A stretch of DNA of 64,000 bases. Origin: Sporichthya polymorpha DSM 43042 (GTDB lineage: Bacteria > Actinomycetota > Actinomycetes > Sporichthyales > Sporichthyaceae). Of the stretch, positions 17,372 to 25,117 are shown in pieces. The stretch covers positions 716,907 to 780,906 of the forward strand of contig NZ_KB913029.1 in the NCBI RefSeq assembly GCF_000384115.1, in the 5' to 3' direction. The notes below the pieces were generated by a model. That model had not been told where the DNA came from, did not search any database, and worked only from the letters and a program-made list of their open reading frames with translations. The number at the start of each line of letters is the position of its first letter. The first letter of the stretch is position 1. A program made the translations under genes and the position numbers.

Positions 17372-19404
17372 GCGGGTGCTCCTTCCCGGACGCGCTGCGC
17401 GCGGACAGCCATTGGCGTCCGTCGCCCGACCCGGGCCACGCCGCGGCGGCCCACGGTCGGCACCCGCAGTGCGGGGGCAATCGCCACACCAAGGGCCAGC
17501 GCACCGAACAGGGCACCCTGGTAGTCGACGAAGAACTCACTGTTGAACGGCTCGTAGATCCGGATGACCACGAACAGCACGGCGGCGATGACCGGGGACA
17601 GGATCGGGCGACGGCCGCAGAAGGTCAGGACCGCCACCAGCACCAGCGAGTTGAAGTAGCCGAAGGACCCGCCCGCGTTGCCCGATGCCGACTGCGGCAC
17701 GCCCGCGATCAGTACACCGCCGATCGCGGCCAAGAACGCCGAGAGGCTGAACACCAGCAGGCAGGTGACCCGGGTGTTGGTCGCGTGGGCGGCCAGGGCC
17801 GCCGGGGAGTCACCGAGCCCGCGCAACAACCGCCCGAGACGGCTGCGACGCACCGTCAGAATCAGCGCGACGCAGACCAGCGACACGGCCAGCGCGGTGA
17901 AGTAGTAACCGCGGTCACTGGAGGTGTTCAGGCCGAACAGCTCGGGTCGGGAAACCGACCGGATGTCGGCCGGACCGAACATGAGGTCGGTGGCATAGAT
18001 CAGGTTCTGGAACAGCAGACCGAAGCCGAAGGTCGCCACCGCCAAGTACGTGCCCGAGAGGCGGAACGACGGGATTGAGACGATCGCCCCCACCGGGATG
18101 GCGACCAACGCACCGGCCAGCAACGCCAGGAGCCAGGGCCATCCCGCGTTCTGGGCGTGGAAGAAGGTCGTCGCGCCGACCGCCGCGAACGCCATGTGAC
18201 ACAGCGAGAGCTGGCCCGAGGTCCAGATCAGCAGACCGAGCGAGGCGAGCACGATCGCGAACCCGATCGCGGTCGTGTACTGGTTGATGTCGGACTTGCT
18301 CACCACGAACGGCACCATCACCGCGGCGGCCAGCCCGACAGCCCCGGCCGGCACCAGCAGGTTCACCGGGATCGGTCGGATCGGGGTCGCACGCCGGGCC
18401 CGCTTCGCCCCGCGCTCGATCAACTTGCGCTTGGGTACCAGCAGCAACGCCGCCACCAGCACCAGGAACGGGACCTGGGTGTAGAGCTGGGACAGCACGA
18501 CATCGGTCTGGCCGGCGAGCTTGTCCGAGAGGATGTTCATCGTGATGCCGATGCCGATCGCGGAGGCGAACGTCAGCGGCAGGCTGGAGAAGCCGCCGAG
18601 CGCCGCGGCACCGAACGCGGTCACGTAGAGCAGGAGCATCTGGTTGACCTGGATGCCCAGGCCCGGCGCTATCAGCATTCCGGAGATCGAGACGAACGAG
18701 GACCCGATGGCCCAGGCGTAACGCCGCACGACGATGGGGCTCGTGGCCTCAAGGGCCAGCAGGTTCGGGTCCTCGACCACCGCCTGCATCGCGACGCCGA
18801 GTCGCGCGCGCTTGAAGTACAGGTAGAGCCCGGCGGTCGAGGCCAGGGCGAACACCGTGATGATCACCTGGAACGCCTGCACGTTCACCTCGCCGACCGC
18901 GAAGCTCTCGGTCGGCAGGTACTGGGAGAACTGCAACGTCGCCGGCCCGTACGCACCGGTGAGCAGGGACTGCAGGAACACGAGCAGGCCGATGGTGGCG
19001 ACGATCTTCATCACCGGCGGTGCCTCGGCCAGCAGGTAGGCCATCCGCTCCAGGATCAGCGAGCCGCCGATCCCCACGATCAGCAGCGCCAGCAGGGCGG
19101 CGACCGGCCAGGGCAGCCCGGCGTCGATCCGGAAGCTGTAGAACACGTAGGCCGACGCGGCGGCCTGACCGCCGATCGCCAGGTTGAAGATGCCGGAGGT
19201 CTTGAAGGTCAGCACCAGACCGAGGGCAGCGAGGGCATAGATCGAGCCGTCGGAGATGCCGTTGATGACGAACGGCCACACGTTGTTCGCCGAGGCCAAG
19301 TAGCTGCCGAGGACGAGGAGCACGGCAGCCAGAGCGGCCTGTTGTGGCCTGCCCTTCAGTCCCGCGCGGGTCAGGTTGCCGGCGCGGGTGATCAAGGTCG
19401 TCAC
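17368..19404 (-). CDS. Fused LivH-LivM branched-chain-type ABC permease
   Basis: This 678-residue protein joins two permease domains normally encoded separately. Residues 1-330 match LivH (NGISDGSIYALAALGLVLTFKTSGIFNLAIGG region) and residues 340-650 match LivM (WTSGQLSLCHMAFAAVGA and SVSRPELFG region). The join is a short basic stretch near residues 320-345. The start was set at the GTG at 19404, which overlaps the upstream stop (GTGA) and has GGAG 10 nt before it; another GTG at 19413 lies too close to that site. The protein forms the membrane channel of this transporter. Confidence 0.93.
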   Translation of the reverse strand: MTTLITRAGNLTRAGLKGRPQQAALAAVLLVLGSYLASANNVWPFVINGISDGSIYALAALGLVLTFKTSGIFNLAIGGQAAASAYVFYSFRIDAGLPWPVAALLALLIVGIGGSLILERMAYLLAEAPPVMKIVATIGLLVFLQSLLTGAYGPATLQFSQYLPTESFAVGEVNVQAFQVIITVFALASTAGLYLYFKRARLGVAMQAVVEDPNLLALEATSPIVVRRYAWAIGSSFVSISGMLIAPGLGIQVNQMLLLYVTAFGAAALGGFSSLPLTFASAIGIGITMNILSDKLAGQTDVVLSQLYTQVPFLVLVAALLLVPKRKLIERGAKRARRATPIRPIPVNLLVPAGAVGLAAAVMVPFVVSKSDINQYTTAIGFAIVLASLGLLIWTSGQLSLCHMAFAAVGATTFFHAQNAGWPWLLALLAGALVAIPVGAIVSIPSFRLSGTYLAVATFGFGLLFQNLIYATDLMFGPADIRSVSRPELFGLNTSSDRGYYFTALAVSLVCVALILTVRRSRLGRLLRGLGDSPAALAAHATNTRVTCLLVFSLSAFLAAIGGVLIAGVPQSASGNAGGSFGYFNSLVLVAVLTFCGRRPILSPVIAAVLFVVIRIYEPFNSEFFVDYQGALFGALALGVAIAPALRVPTVGRRGVARVGRRTPMAVRAQRVREGAPA

Positions 19405-19895
19405 GGTAGACACGCTCCGCAGGGGGTCCGACCGGCGCTCTCGTGCTGCTCGCGAGCGGCGGCGGGCCAGTCCCGGCCGGCCGCGAGGGGACAGTCCTCG
19501 CGGTGGTATCGCCGCAGGTCCGGACCGGCCACCAGCACCGGGGAGTAGGAGCGCGGCGCTAACGACGCGGCGTGGACAGCGCCGACAGACTCCGGCACCT
19601 GCTCCGTACGCAGCTGCGCGCGGCGCCGCTCGATCAACAGACGGCGGCGGCTGCGGATCGCGCGCCGCCCGTTGAGAAACCACGACACCAGGCCCGCGCC
19701 GGCCAGCATGATCCCCGCGGCCGCGACGTTGAGAGACACCACTTGGTCGCCCTCGACCAACTTGTCCGACGCGCTGTACCAGCCCACAAACCACAGGCAA
19801 ACCCCGACGGCGACAAGGATCGTCGTGACCAACAGGTCCGCCGGGCTCCACAAGGTGGCGGCAACCACCGGCCGCCGTCGCTGACGAGTCTTCAC
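19401..19895 (-). CDS. Membrane protein with C-terminal Cys/His metal-site-like tail
   Basis: This 164-residue protein has two membrane segments (near residues 18-40 and 50-70), a very basic stretch, and a tail with YHREDCPLA followed 25 residues later by CGAC. This H-x4-C...C-x2-C pattern resembles the zinc site of Ada-type and related small zinc ribbons. The GTG start at 19895 overlaps the previous stop (GTGA). It is the second gene of the ABC operon and is coupled to the permease gene. The function is unknown; an envelope accessory or metal sensor for the transporter is a guess. Confidence 0.7.
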   Translation of the reverse strand: MKTRQRRRPVVAATLWSPADLLVTTILVAVGVCLWFVGWYSASDKLVEGDQVVSLNVAAAGIMLAGAGLVSWFLNGRRAIRSRRRLLIERRRAQLRTEQVPESVGAVHAASLAPRSYSPVLVAGPDLRRYHREDCPLAAGRDWPAAAREQHESAGRTPCGACLP

Positions 19896-20230
19896 TTCAC
19901 CGAACTCACGAGGTGGTCCGACTGCGGCGCATCCGCACGCGGGGCGGCGGTCGCGCCAGCCTCCTCCGACTGAGCGGCCAGCAGGTCCTCGATCTTGTCC
20001 AGCTGCGTCCACTCGTCACGCAAGTCCGCCGACAGCCACAGGATGCCGCCGAGACCGAGCAGGAACAGCCCGCCGAACCCGGCCGAGATCACGTAAGGGA
20101 CCTGCTCCGCCGTGTACAGCTTGTCGCTGACGCCGATCCAACCGACGACCAGCGCCACCACGCCGAGCACGACGCACGCCCACGCGCCGGCTCGGTCCCA
20201 GCCGAGTCGCAGCCACTGTCCGAGATCCAT
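19892..20230 (-). CDS. Small two-helix membrane protein, first gene of ABC operon
   Basis: This 112-residue protein has membrane segments near residues 12-32 and 44-65 and a charged cytoplasmic-type tail (DEWTQLDKIEDLLAAQSEE). The ATG at 20230 is preceded by GGAGAGGAAG. Its helices share the pattern 'VGWIGVSDKLYTAEQVPYVISAG' with the next gene's 'VGWYSASDKLVEGDQVVSLNVAA', so the two membrane proteins are distant paralogues that may pair. I do not recognise the family. Confidence 0.7.
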   Translation of the reverse strand: MDLGQWLRLGWDRAGAWACVVLGVVALVVGWIGVSDKLYTAEQVPYVISAGFGGLFLLGLGGILWLSADLRDEWTQLDKIEDLLAAQSEEAGATAAPRADAPQSDHLVSSVK

Positions 20231-21134
20231 CAGCAGACTTCCTCTCCGTCCGGGACGGCAGTTCGCTCGGGTCGGCATCGGTGGTGATCAATGAGCGCTC
20301 ACTGACGTCGATGCAGCCGAGTTATCCAGTTGGGGGCGATCAGCAAACGCGTCACCCGGTGAGGGCCGAATGGGGCTACCCGTCAGGGTCGGCCCAACGC
20401 TTGCCACCATGATGGGCGAACTTGCACATGATGTCTAGAGGCTATGTCCGACCCTTTTTGCCTGGTGAAACCGCTGTCGCGCTCAGGATCCTCACGGATG
20501 CACATTGTGTCTAGTGAGGTTGTGCAATGTAATGCAAAGGAACGGCACCACTCCTGCGGCGATCGACCAGCCGGCGGCGTTCACGCCAGCTGTGCCCAGC
20601 TGACTTTAGGGATGTTGCCGCGCTCCGGATAGACGACGCCGGGGGCTGCGGGGCTGTTCGGCCGCACTTCCCAGCTAGGCACGTCGCGGGTGAGCGACCA
20701 ATGTTGGTGATGCTCAGGACATCGATCCCCGGCTCAGCCCGCCCACCGGTGATGTTGGCCACGCAGGTCCCGGCGGGGATGACGCCCATGGCCACGACCA
20801 GGTCGTGGGCCAGCGTTGCGTACTCCGAGGAGTGCGAGAAGTCCTCCATCTCGGCACCTAGTCGGCGACGGAGGTCGCGCAAGAACCCCCACCGACGCGG
20901 GGCAACCGCCCGTCGCGGCCGGTCTGCGTGAGGATTGATGAACGGATGTCTCGCGCGCCCGCAGAGGTGGCGCACGTCCATGGCAGGCACTGCGGATGCA
21001 TGGCCCGCGCCCGCGAACCGTGGGCTTGAAGGCTGACTGCGGGTCGAGGGTAGCCAGGTCTGCGGCGCGGGCGGTGCCGGCGGCGTCGATGGTTGGTCGC
21101 TCGAGGGATCCGGCTCCACCCTCAGGCCATGCAC
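20231..21134. other. Long intergenic region with operators and a possible gene remnant
   Basis: This 900-bp stretch has no convincing intact gene. It holds a perfect 10-bp palindrome TGAGCGCTCA at 20292-20301, about 60 nt upstream of the ABC operon, and operator sites C and D at 20422-20514. On the minus strand between about 20660 and 20900 a protein-like stretch (HSSEYATLAHDLVVAMGVIP, then GTCVANITGG) is visible without a proper start or end. It may be the remains of a lost gene. Confidence 0.5.
20422..20514 (+). promoter_or_regulatory. Operator sites C and D upstream of the ABC operon
   Basis: Site C at 20422-20438 reads TTGCACA-TGA-TGTCTAG and site D at 20498-20514 reads ATGCACA-TTG-TGTCTAG. 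Both match the 7-3-7 element found upstream of SBP-1, SBP-3 and the operon at 9896, but in the opposite orientation relative to the nearest intact operon. Because the element is near-palindromic it could still act on the leftward ABC operon, whose start at 20230 is about 190 nt away. Confidence 0.55.
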
Positions 21135-21922
21135 TCAGACAGTCATCGCACCGCCGTCGACGAAGATTGTGCTGCCGGTGACGAAGGACGCGAGGTCACT
21201 GACACAGAACAGGACGACTCGGGCGACGTCCTCGGGTGCCGCCACCCGCCGCAGCGGAATGGCCTCGTGTATCCGTTGCGCGAGAGCGTCAACATCCCCA
21301 CCCGCGGCCAAGGCGGTCAAGCCGGGAGTGGCGACCATGGTGGGGGCGACGGCCAGGGCGCGGACCCCACGGGGACCGAGTTCCAACGCGAGTGACTTGG
21401 CGAGGCCATCCAGTGCGTGCTTGGAAGCGACGTAGGCGGTCATGCCGGCCGCCTGAGGTCGGTGGGCTCCGGTCGAGGTGATGTTGACGATCGTCGCTCC
21501 CCGGGGAGCGTCGACCATGAACGGCAGACAGGCGCGCACGCAGGTGAAGGCGCCGTCGAGGTTGATCCCGAGCACTCTCGACCAGCCCTCGGCGTCGAGG
21601 TCCTCGAGCGGGGTGGGCGGGTAGACGCCGGCGTTGTTGACCAGGATGTCTATCCCCCCGAGTTCGGCGGCAGCCGCCTGGATCGCCGCCGTTGTCGCCG
21701 CGGCATCGGAGACGTCCAGATGCCCGGCGGTGACGCGACCCCCGCACCCCGACAATCGTCCGCGACCTCCTTCGCGCCCGCGGTGTTGAGGTCTCCGAGG
21801 AACACGTTCGCGCCCGCTTCGGCAAGGGTGCGGGCGCACGCGGCGCCAATACCTTGCGCCGCGCCGGTGACGACGGCGGTCCGTCCCTCCAGGGAGAGCA
21901 ACCGTCCGGAGCGCGGGCGCAA
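21135..21922 (-). pseudogene. Short-chain dehydrogenase/reductase, frameshifted
   Basis: The two halves of one SDR are in different frames. The first half (21650-21922) holds the cofactor loop TGAAQGIGAACA. The second half has NNAGVYPP, the catalytic YVASKHALDG segment and a C-terminal TGSTIFVDGGA. Reading passes from one to the other near 21741-21745 if one G is restored in a G run (C run on the plus strand). The start is unclear: a TTG at 21922 fits the frame, while an ATG at 21926 overlapping the flavoprotein stop does not. An intact enzyme would be an NAD(P)-dependent oxidoreductase. Confidence 0.8.
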
Positions 21923-23584
21923 TCATTCCGCGGCTCCCGCGGCCTCGGCGTTCGCCGGCTCGGCGTGGGCTCGCTCCGCCGCGTGACGGCCGGCGATGTA
22001 GCCCCAGAGCAACCCGCGGGACATCAGCCCTCCGCTGATATACACCGGCCCGACGTCGGTGTGGGCGGCGGCATTACCCGCGGCGTACAGACCCGGTATG
22101 GCACGGCCCCGGACATGTTGCACGCGGGCGTGCTCGTCGATCTTTAACCCGGTGGCGTTCGCGCCCAGACCCACCGATCTCCACCTCGAGGCCATAAAAC
22201 GGCCCGTGCTCGAGGCGGCCGAGCATGCAGTTCTCCCCTTCCGGAGAGATGAAGGTGAAGGACACGAACCGCTTGCTGCTCCGACCGAAGTCCTCGTCCG
22301 CGGCCGCGTCGACGAAGCCGTTGAAACGCTGCACGGTCGCAACCAGACCCGCGGCGTCCACGCCCAGCTTGCCGGCGAGGTCCGCCAGAGTGTCCGCGCG
22401 GTGCACGACGCTGTCCGGAAGGTCGGCGCCGGGCGGAAAGGGACCGAATTTGGTCTTGTCCCGATGGTTCTGATCGAAGATCAGGTACGCCGGCAGATTG
22501 GTGTAACGGCGCCGCTCGGTGTCGAACTCCCGCAGGCGGGCCTGCTGGTTGTAGAAGAAGGTCTCGTCGCAGAAACGTCGTCCTTGGTCGTTAACGAGGA
22601 TCGCGTGAGCCTGCCCGATCTCGGCTAACAGCCAACGCCACAGCGGACGGCCCTCGAACTCCTCGCCGGGGAACGTGGTCCCGAAATCGGTGTGCAGGCC
22701 GATCGGCGGGAGCGTCACGGCACGTGCGCCGATCTCACCGGCCATCACCAGGTGATCCCCCGTCAGAAAGGGCGGGCAGGACGATCCGAAACTCGGCACC
22801 GCTTCGATCGTCCCGTTGGTGTTTCAGCCGTATCCACCCGTGGCGAGCAGGACCCCGGCGCGCCCGCGCACGGCGATGCGTTCACCACTTCCGGTCTCGG
22901 CCTCCACTCCGACGACCGCACCGCCCTCCATGATCAGGCGATCGGCGCGAGTGTCAAGCAGGACAGGGATGCGGCGGTCGACCAGCGCGGCCTTCAGCAG
23001 GTAGCCCATCACGCCCTCGCCCCACGTGCGGGCGTCCCGGCCCATCCGTTCGGCAATCAGGGCATAGTCCCAGGCGGGCAACGCGCCGAGGCCGCCCCAG
23101 CCACGGACCTCGTTCATGTTGACTCCGCCACCGAAGAACTTCGAGCGCAGCGTGCGTTGCTGCCACTCCCCGAGAGCGGGGCCCTCGAACGGTTCCACGT
23201 CGAGGGCACGGCAATCCTCCCGCGCGCCGTCTGCCCAGCCGAAGAAGTTGTCGACGTGGCCCTCCGCTCGTTGTCCGCGAGATAGTGAACCGCCTCGGGG
23301 CCGGTGTCGAGGTAACGGCGCCGCAGTGGTTCCTCGCTGAATCCGGCCCCGACGTGGACGAGGTACGTGTCGACCGCGGCCGCGGAACCCTCGTATCCCT
23401 CTGCGTAGCGGGTGCGCGGCATCCAGACCAGACCGCCGGAGATGCCACTCACTCCCCCGACCTTGTCCGCCCGTTCGACCAGCACGACGTCCAGCCCCGC
23501 GTCGGCAGCGACGATCGCGGCCGTCACGCCTCCAATACCGGTCCCGACCACCACGAAATCGGCACTCACATCGGACGCACTCAT
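21923..23584 (-). pseudogene. FAD-dependent oxidoreductase (KstD/fumarate-reductase-like), degraded
   Basis: Pieces of one flavoprotein of about 550 residues appear in successive frames. They are an N-terminal FAD site VVVGTGIGGVTAA (23114-23584), a middle part ending ATGGYG, a large C-terminal part, and a final LYAAGNAAAHTDVGP...GGLMSRGLLWGYIAG segment. I see a -1 shift near 23268, an in-frame TGA at 22824-22826 where the family usually has Trp (GG-x-x-W-N), and a +1 shift near 22173. The intact protein would resemble 3-ketosteroid dehydrogenase or related FAD_binding_2 enzymes. The nonsense codon argues for real decay. Confidence 0.8.
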
Positions 23585-23761
23585 CTGTCCTCATCTCACG
23601 TTCGGGAACTCGCATTGGGGCTTCGCCCCTACTCGCAGGCCTATCGAAAATCGAGCGGGAATGGCTCGACATCCGCCTGGCAATCAACGGCGTCCACCGG
23701 ACCGTCAGCATCGACGACTCGTCCGCATGGTGACCGTGCCAGCGCTGCCGCCGACGGCCGC

Positions 23762-24418
23762 TCAGGCCGAACCGCCCGCGGGGACGGGCGGGCCGTACAG
23801 CACGTGCCACAGGATCGACGCCAGATTGTCGCGCAGAGCGCGCTTGCGCTGGACGTTCGCGCCGGTCACCAGCTGCCGCAGCCCCCTCTCAAACATCCAA
23901 TACAGCCAGGCCGCGGTCTCCAGCGCCGGGAGGTCGCGGTCCACCCATCCCGCGGCTTGACCCGCCGCGATGTGGTCGCGGATCGAGTCGACCGCGATGT
24001 CGGAAGCCTCGGCGAGCCGCCGCCGCAGCAACGGATGCTGCGTCGCCTCCGCCTGCACGGCGACGAGCAGTGCGGCATGGGCGGTGTAGGCGTCAATGAG
24101 GTCGCCGACGACCAGAGTGAGCCGCTCCGGTGACGGGGCGGCGTCGAGTTCTTCCCAGCCGACTGCCGCACGCGCGATCTCCTTCAGGGTCTCCGCGAGC
24201 CAGGCCTCGGCGAGGTCGGCCTTGCTCTCGAAGTAGATGTAAAAGGTGGCGCGGGAGATGCCGGCCGCCATCGCCAAGCGTTCGACAGTGACGGTGGAGT
24301 AGGAGACACCATCGGCAGCGAGGTTCTCGACCGCCGCGAGCAAACGGCCGCGAATGTCAGCGCGGCGGCCCCGTGAGTCGAGACGGCCTCTGGAGGATCT
24401 GCCGACCTGATCGGTCAA
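23762..24418 (-). CDS. TetR family regulator, second gene of pair 2
   Basis: This 218-residue regulator has a helix-turn-helix AAGISRATFYIYFESKADLAEAW nearly identical to that of the second regulator in pair 1. The TTG start at 24418 overlaps the partner's TGA (TTGA), repeating the exact junction of pair 1. The C-terminal part includes WLYWMFERGLRQL. It probably controls the flavoprotein/SDR locus downstream or the operon at 25118-31053. Confidence 0.86.
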   Translation of the reverse strand: MTDQVGRSSRGRLDSRGRRADIRGRLLAAVENLAADGVSYSTVTVERLAMAAGISRATFYIYFESKADLAEAWLAETLKEIARAAVGWEELDAAPSPERLTLVVGDLIDAYTAHAALLVAVQAEATQHPLLRRRLAEASDIAVDSIRDHIAAGQAAGWVDRDLPALETAAWLYWMFERGLRQLVTGANVQRKRALRDNLASILWHVLYGPPVPAGGSA

Positions 24419-25047
24419 TGGAGGCCCTTCCAGAACACGGCGACAGCCGCCTGGACCGCGCGTTCCGGATCGAATTCGCCCTTGCGCAGGCTGAGCTGCG
24501 CGAGGGAGTGTTCGACCATCCAGGTGAGCCACTCCGCGGCAACCTCAGGGTCGAGGTCGTCCCGGAAGACTCCCGCTCGCTGTCCGGCGCGGATGTACTC
24601 CGCGTTGTTCACGGTTCCGGCTTCGACCTGGGCGAGGAACTCGCGTTCTGTCGCCGGCTCGTGCGCGGCGGCGTCGGCGACTGCTCGCATCAGGCCCGCA
24701 TGCGGCGCGTGAGTGGTGAAGACGTGGCGCAGCGCATCTTCGAGGTCGGCCGGCGTTGCCTCAGGCGGTAGCTGCCAGAGACTTCGCGTCGCGTCCACGA
24801 TGTCGGCCATGACCTCTGCCAACAACGCCTGCAACAGGACGGTTTTGTCTCCGAAGTACTTGTAGAACGTCGACCGGGAAATCTTGGCTTCGACGATGAT
24901 GCGTTCAACGGTGAGACCCGGGTACGTCTCCGTCGCGAGGAGTCTCTCCACCGCGGGCAACAGTTGCTCGATGACCAGCCTGCTGCGCTCGAGATCTCGC
25001 CGGTCGGGCTTCGCGCCCACTGGTCCCGACGGGGAGACTGCGGTCAT
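24415..25047 (-). CDS. TetR family regulator, first gene of pair 2
   Basis: This 210-residue regulator starts at the ATG at 25047; an in-frame start at 25140 would run into the flavoprotein gene. The DNA-binding segment AKISRSTFYKYFGDKTVLLQAL and C-terminal WLTWMVEHSLAQLSL match the first regulator of pair 1. With the next gene it forms the second copy of the coupled TetR pair. The gap to the upstream flavoprotein gene is 70 nt, enough for a small promoter. Confidence 0.86.
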   Translation of the reverse strand: MTAVSPSGPVGAKPDRRDLERSRLVIEQLLPAVERLLATETYPGLTVERIIVEAKISRSTFYKYFGDKTVLLQALLAEVMADIVDATRSLWQLPPEATPADLEDALRHVFTTHAPHAGLMRAVADAAAHEPATEREFLAQVEAGTVNNAEYIRAGQRAGVFRDDLDPEVAAEWLTWMVEHSLAQLSLRKGEFDPERAVQAAVAVFWKGLH

Positions 25048-25117
25048 GGTGGCCCCAGCGTAGTTCTCCGCCAGCCCGGCCACCCTGGCCACCTCGCCCA
25101 CACGCACTGCGTCTGCC

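Noticed and set aside
20422-20514. Sites C and D as promoters for a rightward gene
   Set aside because: No intact plus-strand gene follows; they are better seen as near-palindromic operators, possibly left from a lost gene.
23617-23629. GGGGC-TTC-GCCCC hairpin as a terminator
   Set aside because: Short stem, no T-run, and it lies upstream of the flavoprotein start rather than after a clear stop codon.
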